From the NCBI GenBank assembly GCA_947650365.1, contig OX393552.1:23533981-23597980 (forward strand): DNA of 64,000 nt. The letters run 5' to 3'. The position numbers and the translations under genes are program-made. Within the stretch, counting starts at the first letter, position 1; each line of letters opens with the position of its first letter. The notes below the pieces were generated by a model that saw only the letters and a list, made by a program, of their open reading frames with translations, was not told the origin of the DNA and did not search any database. This stretch comes from Chamaelirium japonicum. Lineage: Eukaryota > Streptophyta > Magnoliopsida > Liliales > Melanthiaceae. Of the stretch, positions 32,161 through 43,700 are shown in pieces.

Positions 32161-32700
32161 CGGATAGATGGCTCTCACGACTAGAGCTCTTAGTGAGGAG
32201 ATCATCGATATAGACTTCGACGTTGCGGCCGATTTGTTTTTTGAACATCTTCGTGATAGGTTGATCCAGCGTTCTTGAGGCCGAACGACATGACGTTATA
32301 GCAGTAGAGGCCTCTGTCTGTCACGAAGCATGTCTTCTCCCGATCGTCCGGGTGCAGGGGGATTTGGTTATACCCAGAGTACCCGTCCATGAAAGATAAT
32401 AGCTCGTGACCGGTAGTGGCGTCAACGAGTCTGTCTATCCTTGGCATGGGGAACGGGTCTTTGGGGCACGCCTTATTGAGGTTGGTGAGTCGATGCAGAC
32501 TTTGATCTTTCCATTCTTCTTAGGAACTACAACGATATTGGAGATCCAAGTAGGGTACTCTACTTCACGAATGAAGCCTGCCGCGAGTAACTTACTGATC
32601 TCCTCTTGAACTATAGCTTGACGTTCTGGTCGGATTGCCCGAGGGTTTTTTTTACGGGTTTTGCCCCTTCTTTGATGGCGAGTCGATGACACGCATCATC
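32161..32700 (-). pseudogene. Reverse transcriptase core (frameshifted)
   Basis: Reading to lower coordinates: EEISKLLAAGFIREVEYPTW and IVVVPKKNGKIKVCID, then PRIDRLVDATTGHELLSFMD, YSGYNQIPLHPDDREKTCF, GLYCYNVMSFGLKNAGSTY, and the catalytic YIDD (codons at 32212-32201) in EVYIDDLLTKS. A frameshift separates GLKNAGSTY from the YIDD part, so no intact enzyme is made. Confidence 0.8.
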
Positions 32701-32925
32701 CGGGTTGATCCCGGGCATATCTTCGAAGCACCAAGCGAAGACGTCAATATTGGACTGAAGAAATGATACAATATCTCGCGCTTCTGTGTCACTGAGACTG
32801 GTACCAATGAATGTCTCTCGAGGGAGATCGCCACTGCCAATGTTTATTCGAACGATTTCTTCGATTGAAGGTGAGGCCTCCCACTCGATTGATGAATGTT
32901 CGGACAGTGGGATCTCCTTTGGTTG

Positions 32926-33330
32926 CTATCTTGAAGAAGTGTCAGCTTTATCTCTCGGACGCTTTGGTGGTGTCAGATTTACTCGATGATCTGCCTTTAC
33001 TGCAGCTGCTTCACAAGATCGCTCGGCCTGTTGATCTCCTCGGATGCAGACAATACCCTCTCCTGTTGCAAACTTGAGGAGTTGATGATAGGAGGAGAAT
33101 ATTGCGTTGATCTGATGGAGGAATGGTTGCCTGAGGATGATGTTGTAGTTGGACGTTCCTTCGACGATGGCGAACCTCACGGAGACTCGAGTCTCCCGAC
33201 TTAGGTCCAGGGTGAATCTTGATTCACCCATGGTCATGCTCTGCTCCCCGTTGAAGCCCGTGATCATAGTCGGGAAGACTTCAAGGCTTGAGTACTTATG
33301 TCCCAGATGCTTGAAGCAGTCCGAGAACAT
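32926..33330 (-). pseudogene. Retropepsin (protease) region
   Basis: A 134-codon frame includes DCFKHLGHKYSSLEVFPTMI, TGFNGEQSMTMGESRFTLDL, YNIILRQPFLHQINAIFSSY and EGIVCIRGDQQAERSCEAA. The layout is that of the Tat-lineage protease and following linker (usual: YNxILGRPxL...STYHxxLKFPT...VRGDQ). The active-site part lies upstream of this frame. Confidence 0.7.
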
Positions 33331-33999
33331 AATATTGATCGAGCTTCCAGTGTCGATGAGGATGCGGTTAACAGTGCTCCCGTCGATGATGAGCCGTAGG
33401 ACCAGGGGATCCCGATGTGGAGTATGGATTCCTTGAAGGTTGGAGTCGTTGAAGATGATCGATGGCCACGCTAGGCCTTTAATGGGTTCTCAACCCACGT
33501 GTCTTCTTTATTTGCTGCGGAGTGAACATTAAAGATACGTCACACTTACCGATCGACCTCTTTCTCGGTAAGCATCTGATTGTGCAATGCTCTGTGGATG
33601 CCGAAGATATTGGCTCGCACAACGATAAGTGATGGCTTGGTAGAGATTTGGTGGATCCAGCAAGCTTCCTTCCCCTTCGTAGAAGAAGGTTGGCATTGGT
33701 CTCGCCTGCCTTTGACAAATTCCTAGAGATGGCTTTCGCGCAGCAGGTCTTCTAGATAATACCTTAGTCGGTAGCATCGATCAGTAGGATGGCCGTGGTT
33801 GCGCAGTAGACCGATCTATTAGCGGTAACCTTGGTACGTATCTGGCAGCGGATTCGGTCGTCGAAGATACTCCTCATGTTGAATCTGATCGAGAATCTGC
33901 TCGATCGGAAGGATCCAATCCGTCAATGTCATCTTCTTCGAAGACGATTTACGACCATTGTTCCTTGGCCGCTAAGATGGCGGGGGTGCCACTGCTTTC

Positions 34000-35330
34000 G
34001 CTTTGTGAGCCTTGGCATTATGCCTCAGCGCTTCCCTCTCGGCAGGTTACCGTCTGGTTTCACGTCCCTTCCGGGTGATCTGATCATCTTCGACCTCGAT
34101 CTTCCTATGGATTCGGTCAAACATCAAACCCAGGGAAGGCAGGGGATTACGGATGAAGTCATTGTAGATGTGAAGGTCGAATCGGAGGGCATTTTGGAAG
34201 GCCAACATGATGGCCTCATCGTCCAGATGTCGTCCTGAGAGAGCGGCGTGTTCATTGCGGAATCTTCGCGTGAAGCTGCGAAGACTCTCATTGACTCCCA
34301 TCCTCAGTCGATAGAGGGAATCGAGTTTCTTCTCCGGCTTCAAGTTGAGTTGATAGTGCTGTACGAAGTAGTTCGCAAGTACTCCGAGCTGGGTCATAGA
34401 CCCAGCACGAAGGTTGTGGTACCAATCGAGGGATGGTTCGTCGAGGCTTCCAGCGAAGGTTCAGCAGAGCACGTTGTTCTCTTCTTCGTGCGGCGTTAGA
34501 GCTTGCTTGAATGCTAGGATGTGGAGGGTAGGATCTCCTTTGAGACAATTGAACTTTGGGAGAGTCAGAGTCCTCCAGCCTCTCGGGAAGGATGATTGAA
34601 ATAAGCTTCAGTAGAGGGGTCCAGCGGAAGAATATCCTTCTCTGCGACCATGTCCCCGACTCGGATACAGATCGAGGGGCAAGATTGAGAGGTCTTGTCC
34701 AAGCCCCTAAGTTATTGCCGGATGAATCTGGTGACGAAGATCGATCTTAGCTTCATACCGGAGCAGAAGCGATGGGGAAGCTCTGCTCTTTGGTGGTGCT
34801 TCCTTCATCTGATGCCTCACCCGTAGATTGGGTTTCGACTGTGCCTGCCTAACACAGTTGTGGCTCGAGGATGATTGAGATGATTGGTCATCGATACGAT
34901 CCCAAACACTTTGCTTCCACGGAGCTGCAGAGGGGGTGGGGTTGTGACGACCTTTCTCGGGGGCAGCGGTGCCCATAGACCTTCGTAGCTCGGAGTGAAC
35001 CGATCGTCGAAAGCGGATCGACTCTCTCGTTGAATGAAGGGACGGGGAGGGCAACCCCGGTATTGGAAGCTACCTTCTTGAGGGTGTCTCTCTTGGCTGT
35101 GAGCGTGGCATTCTGCTTAGCTAGCTGTAGCAGTTGGAAGTTGAGCGCCGAGTTCTGGTAGGTGGATGGAGGGTCCTCCACAGGAGTGGGGGCAGTTTGC
35201 CCGATCGACTGTCAGAGAAGTGGGGGGATCAGTCGATCGATCGATCTTCCACTTCCTGAACGAGCTGCTATCTCGGGGACAGTGAGAGACTGCCCGAAGT
35301 TGAGTCACTGACTCATTGAATGAGTTTCAG
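34000..35330 (-). pseudogene. gag region
   Basis: The best part is at 34047-34397, with LNLKPEKKLDSLYRLRMGVN, ESLRSFTRRFRNEHAAL and DDEAIMLAFQNALR, matching the retrotransposon gag domain. Upstream frames (about 35181-34888) contain LNFQLLQLAKQNATLTAKRD, a possible coiled-coil start. The frames do not join into one ORF. Confidence 0.6.
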
Positions 35331-35543
35331 GACGAGGTTGATTTTGACGAGTGTTACTTCCCTCTGGGTGATCCTGATACCTCGTCTTCGCCATTTAGAG
35401 AAAGCGAGGGAAGCAACTAGATTGTCGGTGTCCTAACGGTTGTCTGCTCAACCGAGGGGGCCGGAAAGTTTGGCTATCTAGATCGGTTGTCTGCTCAATC
35501 GATCTGATACTTGTTGTAGAGCTGAACTGGCTTCTCGATTGAT

Positions 35544-35559
35544 CCCACAGACGACGCCA
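35544..35559 (-). promoter_or_regulatory. Primer-binding site
   Basis: On the minus strand this is TGGCGTCGTCTGTGGG, five bases inside the LTR end. It closely resembles the TGGCGCCGTCTGTGGG site common in plant Tat elements. Confidence 0.65.
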
Positions 35560-35564
35560 AACTA

Positions 35565-36350
35565 TGGGGGATGATCTTTGTGCTGACCCAAAGACTCCGC
35601 CCAACTAGTCAATCGAGTCGAGTCGAAGATCTGATCGAACGTGAGTATAGTTTGCAGGTTTGGAGGTCGATGCCTTCGAGTACTCACTTTGAATTAGAAG
35701 AAAGAGTAGAGGTTGACACAGGATATGATCTCGGAGTTCAGCCGAAACCTATGTCTCCGTGCTATAGGGAGCAACCCGAATTCACTAACTCTTTGCTTGA
35801 AGTAACCTCGACAGGCCGAGTGTCACTGGTCTCTTCGAAAGGAAGATCGAAGGAAATGGAATATCGAAAGGCGAGGATATCAGAGATCTGGATTTTTGAA
35901 AGTCTGATTCTGGAATTAGAGATTCGATCATTTTACACTTGGAGAGTCTGCTATTTATAGAAATTTCTGGGAGGAAAGTCGGGGCAAATGACGGTTTCTG
36001 CTGTCGTATCTGGGGATTCCCCAGACAGGGCTGGTCTGTCCCGCTGCCGTCTCTGGGGATCCCCCAGGTAGGGCTGGTGGGTCCCGCTGTCGTCTCGGTA
36101 GACCCCCAGGTAGGGCCGGTGGGTCCCGCTGTCATCTCTGTGGACCTCTCAGGCAGGGTTGGTGGCTCCTACTATTGTCTCTGGGGACACCCCAGGCAGG
36201 GCTGGTGGGTCCCGCTGTCATCTTAGTAGACCCCTCAGGCAGGGCTGGTGGGTCCCACTACTGTCTCTGGGGACCTCCCAGGTAGGGTTGGTGGGTCCCG
36301 CTATCGTCTCGGTAAACCCCTCAGGCAGGGCTGGTGGTTCCTACTGTTTG
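35565..36350 (-). mobile_element. 5' LTR of the Tat-like element, joining the satellite
   Basis: The inner end (...CCCCCA on the minus strand, base 35565) is fixed by the primer site. A TATA box (plus TATTTATA at 35952-35959; TATAAATA on the minus strand) gives the promoter. The outer end is not certain because tandem 42-43-bp units (36029-36345) run straight into satellite sequence. An ATCCCCCA at 36058-36065 mirrors the inner TGGGGGAT, but is probably chance within the tandem units. Confidence 0.6.
36029..36345 (-). repeat. Tandem 42-43-bp units in the LTR U3 region, about 8 copies
   Basis: GGGCTGGTGGGTCCC or a near copy recurs at 36029, 36071, 36113, 36156, 36199, 36242, 36285 and 36328, each preceded by CCCAGGTA or CTCAGGCA. 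The units do not resemble the 65-bp satellite. Confidence 0.8.
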
Positions 36351-36355
36351 TGAAG

Positions 36356-37760
36356 CTTCTGGTCAAAATTTGCACCCATAGCGCACCGAAGACCAGCCGA
36401 AATTTGACCGAAAAACTAAGTGAGGAATGCGCTCCCCGAAGCATGGCACACCGAAGACCGACCAAAATTCACCTGAAAAACTAAGTCTGGAATGCGCACC
36501 ACGAAGTGTGGCACATCGAAGACCGATCGAAATTCGACAGAAAAACTAAGTCTAGAACGTGCACCCCGAAGCGAGACGCAGCAAAGACCGGCCGAAATTC
36601 GCCCGAAAAACTAAGTCTGGAACGTGCATCCCGAAGAGTGGCGCACCGAAGACCGACCAAAATTTGCCCGAAAAACTTAGTCTGGAAAGCACACCCCGAA
36701 GCGTGGCGCAGAGAAGACCGGCCAAAATTCAGCAGAAAAACTAAGTCTGGAACGCGCACCCCGAAGTGTGGTACAACAAAGTCCGACTGAAATTCGCACG
36801 AAAAACTAAGTCTAGAACTTGCACGCCGAAGCGTGGCGGACCGAAGACCGGCCAAAATTTGCTCGAAAAACTAGGTCTGGAATGCGCACCCCAAAGCGTG
36901 GTGCACTGAAGACTGGCCGAAATTAGGCCAAAAAACTAAGTCTGGAACGCGTACCCCGAAGCATGGTGCATCGAATACTAGTGGAACTTCTCCCGAAAAA
37001 CTAAGTCTAGAATACGCACTTCGAAGCATGGCGCACCGAAGACCGGCCGAAATTCGTCCGGAAAACTAAGTCTGGAACGTGTACCCCAAAGCGTGGCGCA
37101 CCAAAGACTGGTCGAAATTCGCCCAGAAAACTAAGTCTGGAATGTGCACCCCAAAACATAGTGCACTGAAGACCGGCAAAATTTTAGCTGAAAAACTAAG
37201 TCTGGAATGCACACCCCGAAGCGTGGCACAACGAAGGCTGGCCGAAATTTACCCAAAAAACTATGTCTGGAACGCACACGCCGAAGCGTGGCACACCGAA
37301 GATCGACCAAAATTCATCCGAAAAACTAAGTCTAGAACGTGCACCCCGAAGCATGGAGCATCGAGAACCAGCCGAAATTCACCCAAAAAATTAGTCTGGA
37401 ACGCGCACCCCGAAGCGTGGCGCACCGAGGACCGGCAAAAATTCGCTAGGATACTAAGTCTGGAATGCGCACCCCGAAGTATGGCCCACTGAAGACCGAT
37501 CGAAATTCGCCCGAAAAACTAAGTCTGGAGTGCGCACCTCGAAGCGTGGCGCACCGATGACCGGTCGAAATTCGCCTGAAAAACTTAGACTAGAATGCGC
37601 ACCCCGAAGCGTTGCGCACCGAAGATCGGCCAAAATTCGGCCAAAAAACTATATCTGGAATATGCATACCGAAGCATGGCGCACCGTAGACTGGCTAAAA
37701 TTATCCCGAAAAACTAAGTCTGGAACGCACCCCGAAGTATGGCCCACTGAAGACCGACCA
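36356..37760. repeat. Left edge of the array, outside the long-range repeats
   Basis: About 21 monomers do not follow the order seen in the 7.78-kb units. The first monomer is truncated and rearranged (CACCCATAGCGCACC). A segment with GTATGGCCCACTGAAGACC at about 37480 is repeated at about 37737, four monomers on. The match to the long unit starts close to 37755. Confidence 0.6.
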
Positions 37761-40700
37761 AAATTTGCCCTAAAATTTAAGTCTGAAATGCGCACCGCAA
37801 AGCATGGCGCACCGTAGATCGGTCGAAATTCGTCCGAAAAACTAAGTCTATAACGCGCACCTTGAAGCGTGGCGCACCAAAAACCGGCCTAAATTGGCCC
37901 AAAAAACTAAGTCTGGAACGCGCACCCCGAAGCGTGGTGCACCGAAGTCCGGCTAAAATTCACCTAAAAAACTAAGTCTGGAATGCGCACCCCGAAAGCG
38001 TGGCGCATCGAAGACCGGCCGAAATTCACCCGAAATACTAATTCTGGATTGCACACCCTGAAGCGTGGCACACCGAAGATCCACCGAAATTCGCCCGATA
38101 TACTAAGTTTGGAACACGCACCCCGAAGTGTGGCACACCGAAGGTCGGTCGAAATTCGCCCGAAAAACTAAGTCTAGAAGACGCACCCCGAAGCATAGCA
38201 CACTGAAGACCGGCATAAATTCGTTCAAAAAACTAAGTCTGGAACGCGCACCCCGAAGCGTGGCGCACAGAAGATCGACCAAAATTCGCCCGAAAAGCTA
38301 AGTCTGGAGTGTGCACCCCGATGTGTGGGCACCGAGAACCGACCGAAATTCGCCCGAAAAACTTAGTCTGGAACGCGCACCCCAAAGTGTGGCGCACTGA
38401 AGACCGACCGAAATTTATCTGGAAAACTAAGTCTGGAACGTGTACCTCGAAGCGTGGCATACCGAAGACCGGTCAATATTCGTCCGGAAAACTAAGTCTG
38501 GAACGCGCACCCCGAATCATGTTGCACCGAAGACCGGCCAAAAATTGGCAGAAAAATTGAGCCCGGAATGCACACCCCGAAGCGTGGCGCAGCGAAGACC
38601 GGCCAAAATTCGCCCGAAAAATTAGTCTGGAACACTCACCCCGAAGCATGGCGCAACGAGGACCGGAAAAAATTCGCTCAAAAAGTAAGTCTTGAATGCG
38701 CACCCCGAAGCGTGGCGCACCGAAGACCAACTAAAATTCGTCCGAAAAAAAGTCTGGAGTACGCACCCCGAAGCGTGGTGTACCGAAGATCGGCCAAAAT
38801 TCGCTCGAAAAACTTAGTCTTGACTGCGCACCCTGAAGCGTGGCGCACCGAAGATCGGCCAAAATTTGGCTAAAAAACTAAGTCAGGAATGTGCACCCCG
38901 AAGCACAGCGCATCGAAGATCGGCCAAAATTCTCCTGAAAAACTAAGTATGGAAAGTGCACCCCGAAACTTGGAGCACCGAAGACCGATCGAAATTCGTC
39001 CGGAAAACTAAGTTTGGAACGTGCACCCCGAAGCGTGGCGCACCAAAGACCGGCCAAAATTCGCCCAAAAAATTGATTAGGGAACGCGCACCCCGATGCG
39101 TGGCGCACCAAGGACCGACCAAAATTCGCCCAAAAAACTAAATCTGGAACGCGCACCCCGAAGCATGGCACACCCAAGACCAGCCAAAATTTGCCCAAAA
39201 AAGTAAGTCAGGAACGCGCACCCCGAAGCGTGGTGTACTGAAGACTGACCGAAATCGCCCGAAAAACTAAGTCTGGAACCTGCACCCCGAACCATGGCGC
39301 ACCGAAGACCGATCGAAATTCACTCAAAATACTATGTATGGAACGCGCACCCCGAAGCATGGGGCACCGAAGACTAGCCGAAATTTACCTGAAAAATTAA
39401 GTCTGGAACGTGCACCCCAAAGCATGAAGCACCAAAGACTAGTCGAAATTCGCTTGACAAACTAAGTCTGAATGCGCGTCCCAAAGCGTGGCGCACCGAC
39501 TGGCCGAAATTCGCCTGAAAAACTATGTCTGGAGTGCTTACCCTGAAGCGTGGTGCACCGAGGACCGGCCGAAATTTGCCCAAAAAACTAAGTCTGGAAT
39601 GCGCACCCCGAAGAGTGGCGCACCGAGGACCGGCAAAAATTCGCTCGAAAAACTAAGTCTGGAACGCGCACCCTGAAGCGTGGCGCACCGATGACCAACC
39701 GAAATTCGCTAGAAAAACTACGTCTGGAATGCGCACACCTAAGTGTGGTGCAGCGAAAACAGGTCAAAATTCGCCCAAAAAACTAAGTCTGGAATACGCA
39801 CCCTGAAGTATGGCACACCGAAGACCGACAGAAATTCGTTCGAAAAACTAAGTTTGGAACGCGCACCTCGAAGCATAGCGCACAGAAGACCGACCAAAAT
39901 TTGCTCGAAAAACTAAGTATGGAGTGCGCACCCCGAAGTGTGGCGCACCGAGGACCGACAGAAATTCACCCAAAAAACTAAGTCTGGAACACACACCCCG
40001 AAACATGGCTAACCAAAAATCGGCCAAAATTCGCTCAAAAAACTAAGTCTGGAACGCGCGCCCCGAAGATTGGCGCACCGAGAATCGACCAAAATTTGCC
40101 CGAAAAACTAAGTGTAAAATGCGCACCCCGAAGCGTGGCGCACCGAAGACCGGCTAAAATTCACCCGAAATACTAATTCTGGAACACTCATCCCAAAGCG
40201 TGGCGCACTGAAGACCAGCCAAAATTTGCCCAAAAAACTAAGTCCGGCATGCGCACCCCGAAACGAGCGCACTGAGGACCGGCCAAAATCCGTGCCAAAA
40301 ACTAAGTCTAGAACGCGCACCCCGAAACGTGTCGCACCGAGGACCGACAGAAATTTTCCCCAAAAATAAAGTTTGGAACACGCACCCCGAAGCATGGCGC
40401 AGCAAAGACCAACCTAATTCACACGAAAAACTAAGTCTGAATCACTCAACCTAAAGAGTGGCGCACCGAAGACCGGTCAAAATTTGCTCGAAAAACTTAG
40501 TCTGGAATGCGCACCCCAAAGCATGGCGCATCGAAGACCGACCGAAATTCGGCAAAAAAACTAAGTCTGGAACGTGCACCCCAAAGCGTGGTGCAGCGAA
40601 GACCAATCGAAATTCGCCAAAACAACTAAGTCTGGAACACGCACCCCGAAGAGTGGCGCACCGAAGACCGGCCAAAATTCGCCCAAAAAACTAAGTTTGG

Positions 40701-43700
40701 AACATGCATGTCGAAGCGTGGCACACCGAAGACCGACCATAATTCACCCGATAAACTATGTCTGGAATGCGCACCCCGAAGCGTGGCACACCGAAGATCG
40801 GCCGAAATTCGGCTGAAAAACTAAGTCTGGAACGCGCACCCCAAAGCGTGGCACACTGAAGACCGACCAAAATTCTTCTGAAAAATTAAGTCTGGAACGT
40901 GTACCCCGAAGCGTGGGGCACCGAAGATCGGCTGAAATTCGCTTGAAAAACTAAGTCTGGAATGCGTATCACGAAACATTGTACACCGAAGACCGATCAA
41001 AATTTAGCAGAAAAACTAACTCTGGAACGCACACCCCGAAGCGTGGCGCAGGGAAGATCGGCCGAAATTTCCCCAAAAAACTATATCTGGAAAGCGCAAG
41101 CCGAAGCGTGGCGCACTGAAGATCGGCCGAAATTCACCCGAAAAACTAAGCCTGAAACACGCACCCCGAAGCATGGAGCACTGAGGACAGGCAGAAATTT
41201 GCTTGAAAAATTAGTCTGGAACACGCACACCGAAGCGTGGCGAACCGAGGACTGGCAAAAATTTGCACGAAAAAGTAAGTCTGGAACGAGCACCCCGAAG
41301 CATGGCACACCGAAGACCGATCAAAATTCACCCGAAAAACTAAGTCTGGAGTGTGCACCCCGGAGCGTGGCGCACTTAAGACCAGCCGAAATTGCCCGAA
41401 AAACTTAATCTGGAATGCGCACCCCGAAGCGTGGCGCACCAAAGACTAGCCAAAATTCTGCCAAAAAACTAAATCAGGAACACGCACCCCGAAGCGTGGT
41501 GCACCAAAGACTGGCCAAAATTCTCCCGAAAAACTAAGTCTGGAACGCGCACCCCGAAGCGTGGCGCATTGAAGACCGATCAAAATTCGTTCGGAAAACT
41601 AAGTCTGGAACGTGCACCCTGAAGCTTGGCATACCAAAGACCGGCCAAAATTCGTCCACAAAACTAATTCTGGAACACGCACCTCGATGTATGGCGCACC
41701 AATGACCGGTCGAAACTCACCCAAAAATGTAAGTCTGGAACGCGCACCCCGAAGCATGGCGCACCGAAGACCGACCGAAATTCGCCTGAAAAACTAAGTC
41801 AGGAAAGTGAACTCCGAAGCATGGTGCATTGAAGATCGGCCGAAATCGCTCGAAAAACTAAGCCTGTAACCTGCACCCTGAAGCGTGGTGCACCGAAGAC
41901 CGGCCGAAATTCGCCTGAAAAACTAAGTCTGGAATGCGCACCCCAAAGCGTGGCACACCAAAGATTGGCTGAAATTTCCATGAAAAACTAAGTCTGGAAC
42001 ACGCATCCCGAAGCGTGGTGCACCAAAGACCGACAAAAATTTGCCCGGAAAACTAAGACTGGAGTGCGTACCCTGAAGTTTAGTGCACCGAGGACCGGCC
42101 AAAATTCACCCAAAAAATAAAGTCTGGAATGCGCACCCCGAAGCATGGCGCACTGATAACCGACAAAAATTCGCTCAAAAAACTAAGTCTGGAACACGCA
42201 CCCCGAAGCGTGGCGCACCAAAGACCAACCAAAATTCGCCTGAAAAACTATATCTAGAACGCGCACCCCGAAGCGTGGCGCAACGAAGACCGGCTAAAAT
42301 TCACCTGAAAAACTTAGTCTGGAATACGCACCCCGAATCGTGGCTCCCCGAAGACCGACCGAAGTTTGCCCTAAGAACTACGTCTGCAACGCGCACTCCA
42401 AAGCGTGGCGCACCAAAGACCGGTCAAAATTTGCCCGAAAAAGTAAGTCTAGAACACGCACCCTGAAGCGTAGCGCACCGAAAACCGGCCGAAATTAGCC
42501 AGAAAAATTAAGTCTGGAGCGCACACCCCGAAGCATGGCACACCGAAGACCGATTGAAATTTGCTCAAAAAACTAAGTCTGGAATGCGCACCTCGAAGCG
42601 TGGCGCAGTGAAGACCGTTCAAAATTTGCCCAAAATACTAAGTCAAGAATGCGCACACGAAGCATGGCGCACCGAAGACCGACCAAAATTTGCCCGATAT
42701 ACTAAGTCTGGAACCCGCACCCCAAAGCGTGGCACACCGAAGACTGGCCGAAATTCACCCGAAATACTAAGTCTTTAATGCGCACCCCAAAGCGTGGGGC
42801 ACAGAAGACTGGCCGAAATTACCTAAAAAACTAAGTCTGGAATGTGTACCCCAAAGCGTGGCGCACCAAAGACTGGCCAAAATTAATTTGAAAAACTAGG
42901 TCTAGAATGCACATCCTGAAGCATGGTGCACCGAAGACCGACCAAAAATTGCCCAAAAAAACTAAGTCTCGAACAAGCACCCCGAAGCATGGTGCACCGA
43001 GGACCGATAAAAATTCGCTCGAAAAACTAAGTCTGGAATGCGCACCCCGAAGCGTGGAACACCAAAGACCAGCCAAAATTCGCCCGAAAAACAATATCTA
43101 GAACGCGCACCTCGAAGAGTGGCGCAGTGAAGACCGACCGAAATTCGCCCGAAAAACTAAGTCTGGAACGCGCAACACGAATCGTAGCGCACCGAAGACC
43201 GGCTGAAATTTGCCCTAAAAACTAAGTTTGGAATGCGTACCCTAAAACATGGCGCACTGTAGACCGATCGAAATTCGCCCGAAAAACTAAGTCTGGAACG
43301 CGCACCCTGAAGCATGGCTCACCAAAAATCGACCAAAATTGGCCCAAAAAACTAAGTTTGGAACATGCACCACGAAGCGTGGCGCACCGAAGACAAGCTG
43401 AAATTTGCCCAAAAAACTGAGTCTGAAATGCGCACCCCGACGCGTGACGCACCGAAGACCGGTCGAAATTCGCCCAAAAAACTAAGTTTGGAACACGCAC
43501 CCCGAAGCGTGGCGGACCGAAGACTGGCCGAAATTCGCCCGAAAAACTAAGTCAGGAATGCGCACCCCGAAGCATGGCGCACCGAAGACCGGCTGAAATT
43601 TGCCCGAAAAACTAAATCTGGAATACGCACCCTGAAGCATGGCACACCGAATACCAGCCAAAATTCGGCAGAAAAACTAAGTCTGGAACACGCACCCCGA

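Larger units (their letters stand above)
31699..36355 (-). mobile_element. 3'-truncated Tat-like Ty3/gypsy retrotransposon
   Basis: Reading on the minus strand from right to left, an LTR (35565 to about 36350) is followed by a primer site, gag (about 35330-34000), protease (about 33330-32926), reverse transcriptase (about 32700-32150) and the first residues of RNase H (about 31760-31700). Then the sequence stops at an AT-rich palindrome block. Integrase and the second LTR are missing. Reading frames are broken by stops and shifts. The form of the protease and RT and the TGGCGTCGTCTGTGGG primer site fit the Tat lineage. Confidence 0.8.

Noticed and set aside
36058..36065. ATCCCCCA as the outer end of the Tat-like LTR (mirror of TGGGGGAT at 35565)
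   Set aside because: It falls inside the tandem 42-bp units, which continue unchanged past it, and would leave a U3 of only about 110 bases. Chance within the repeat is more likely.
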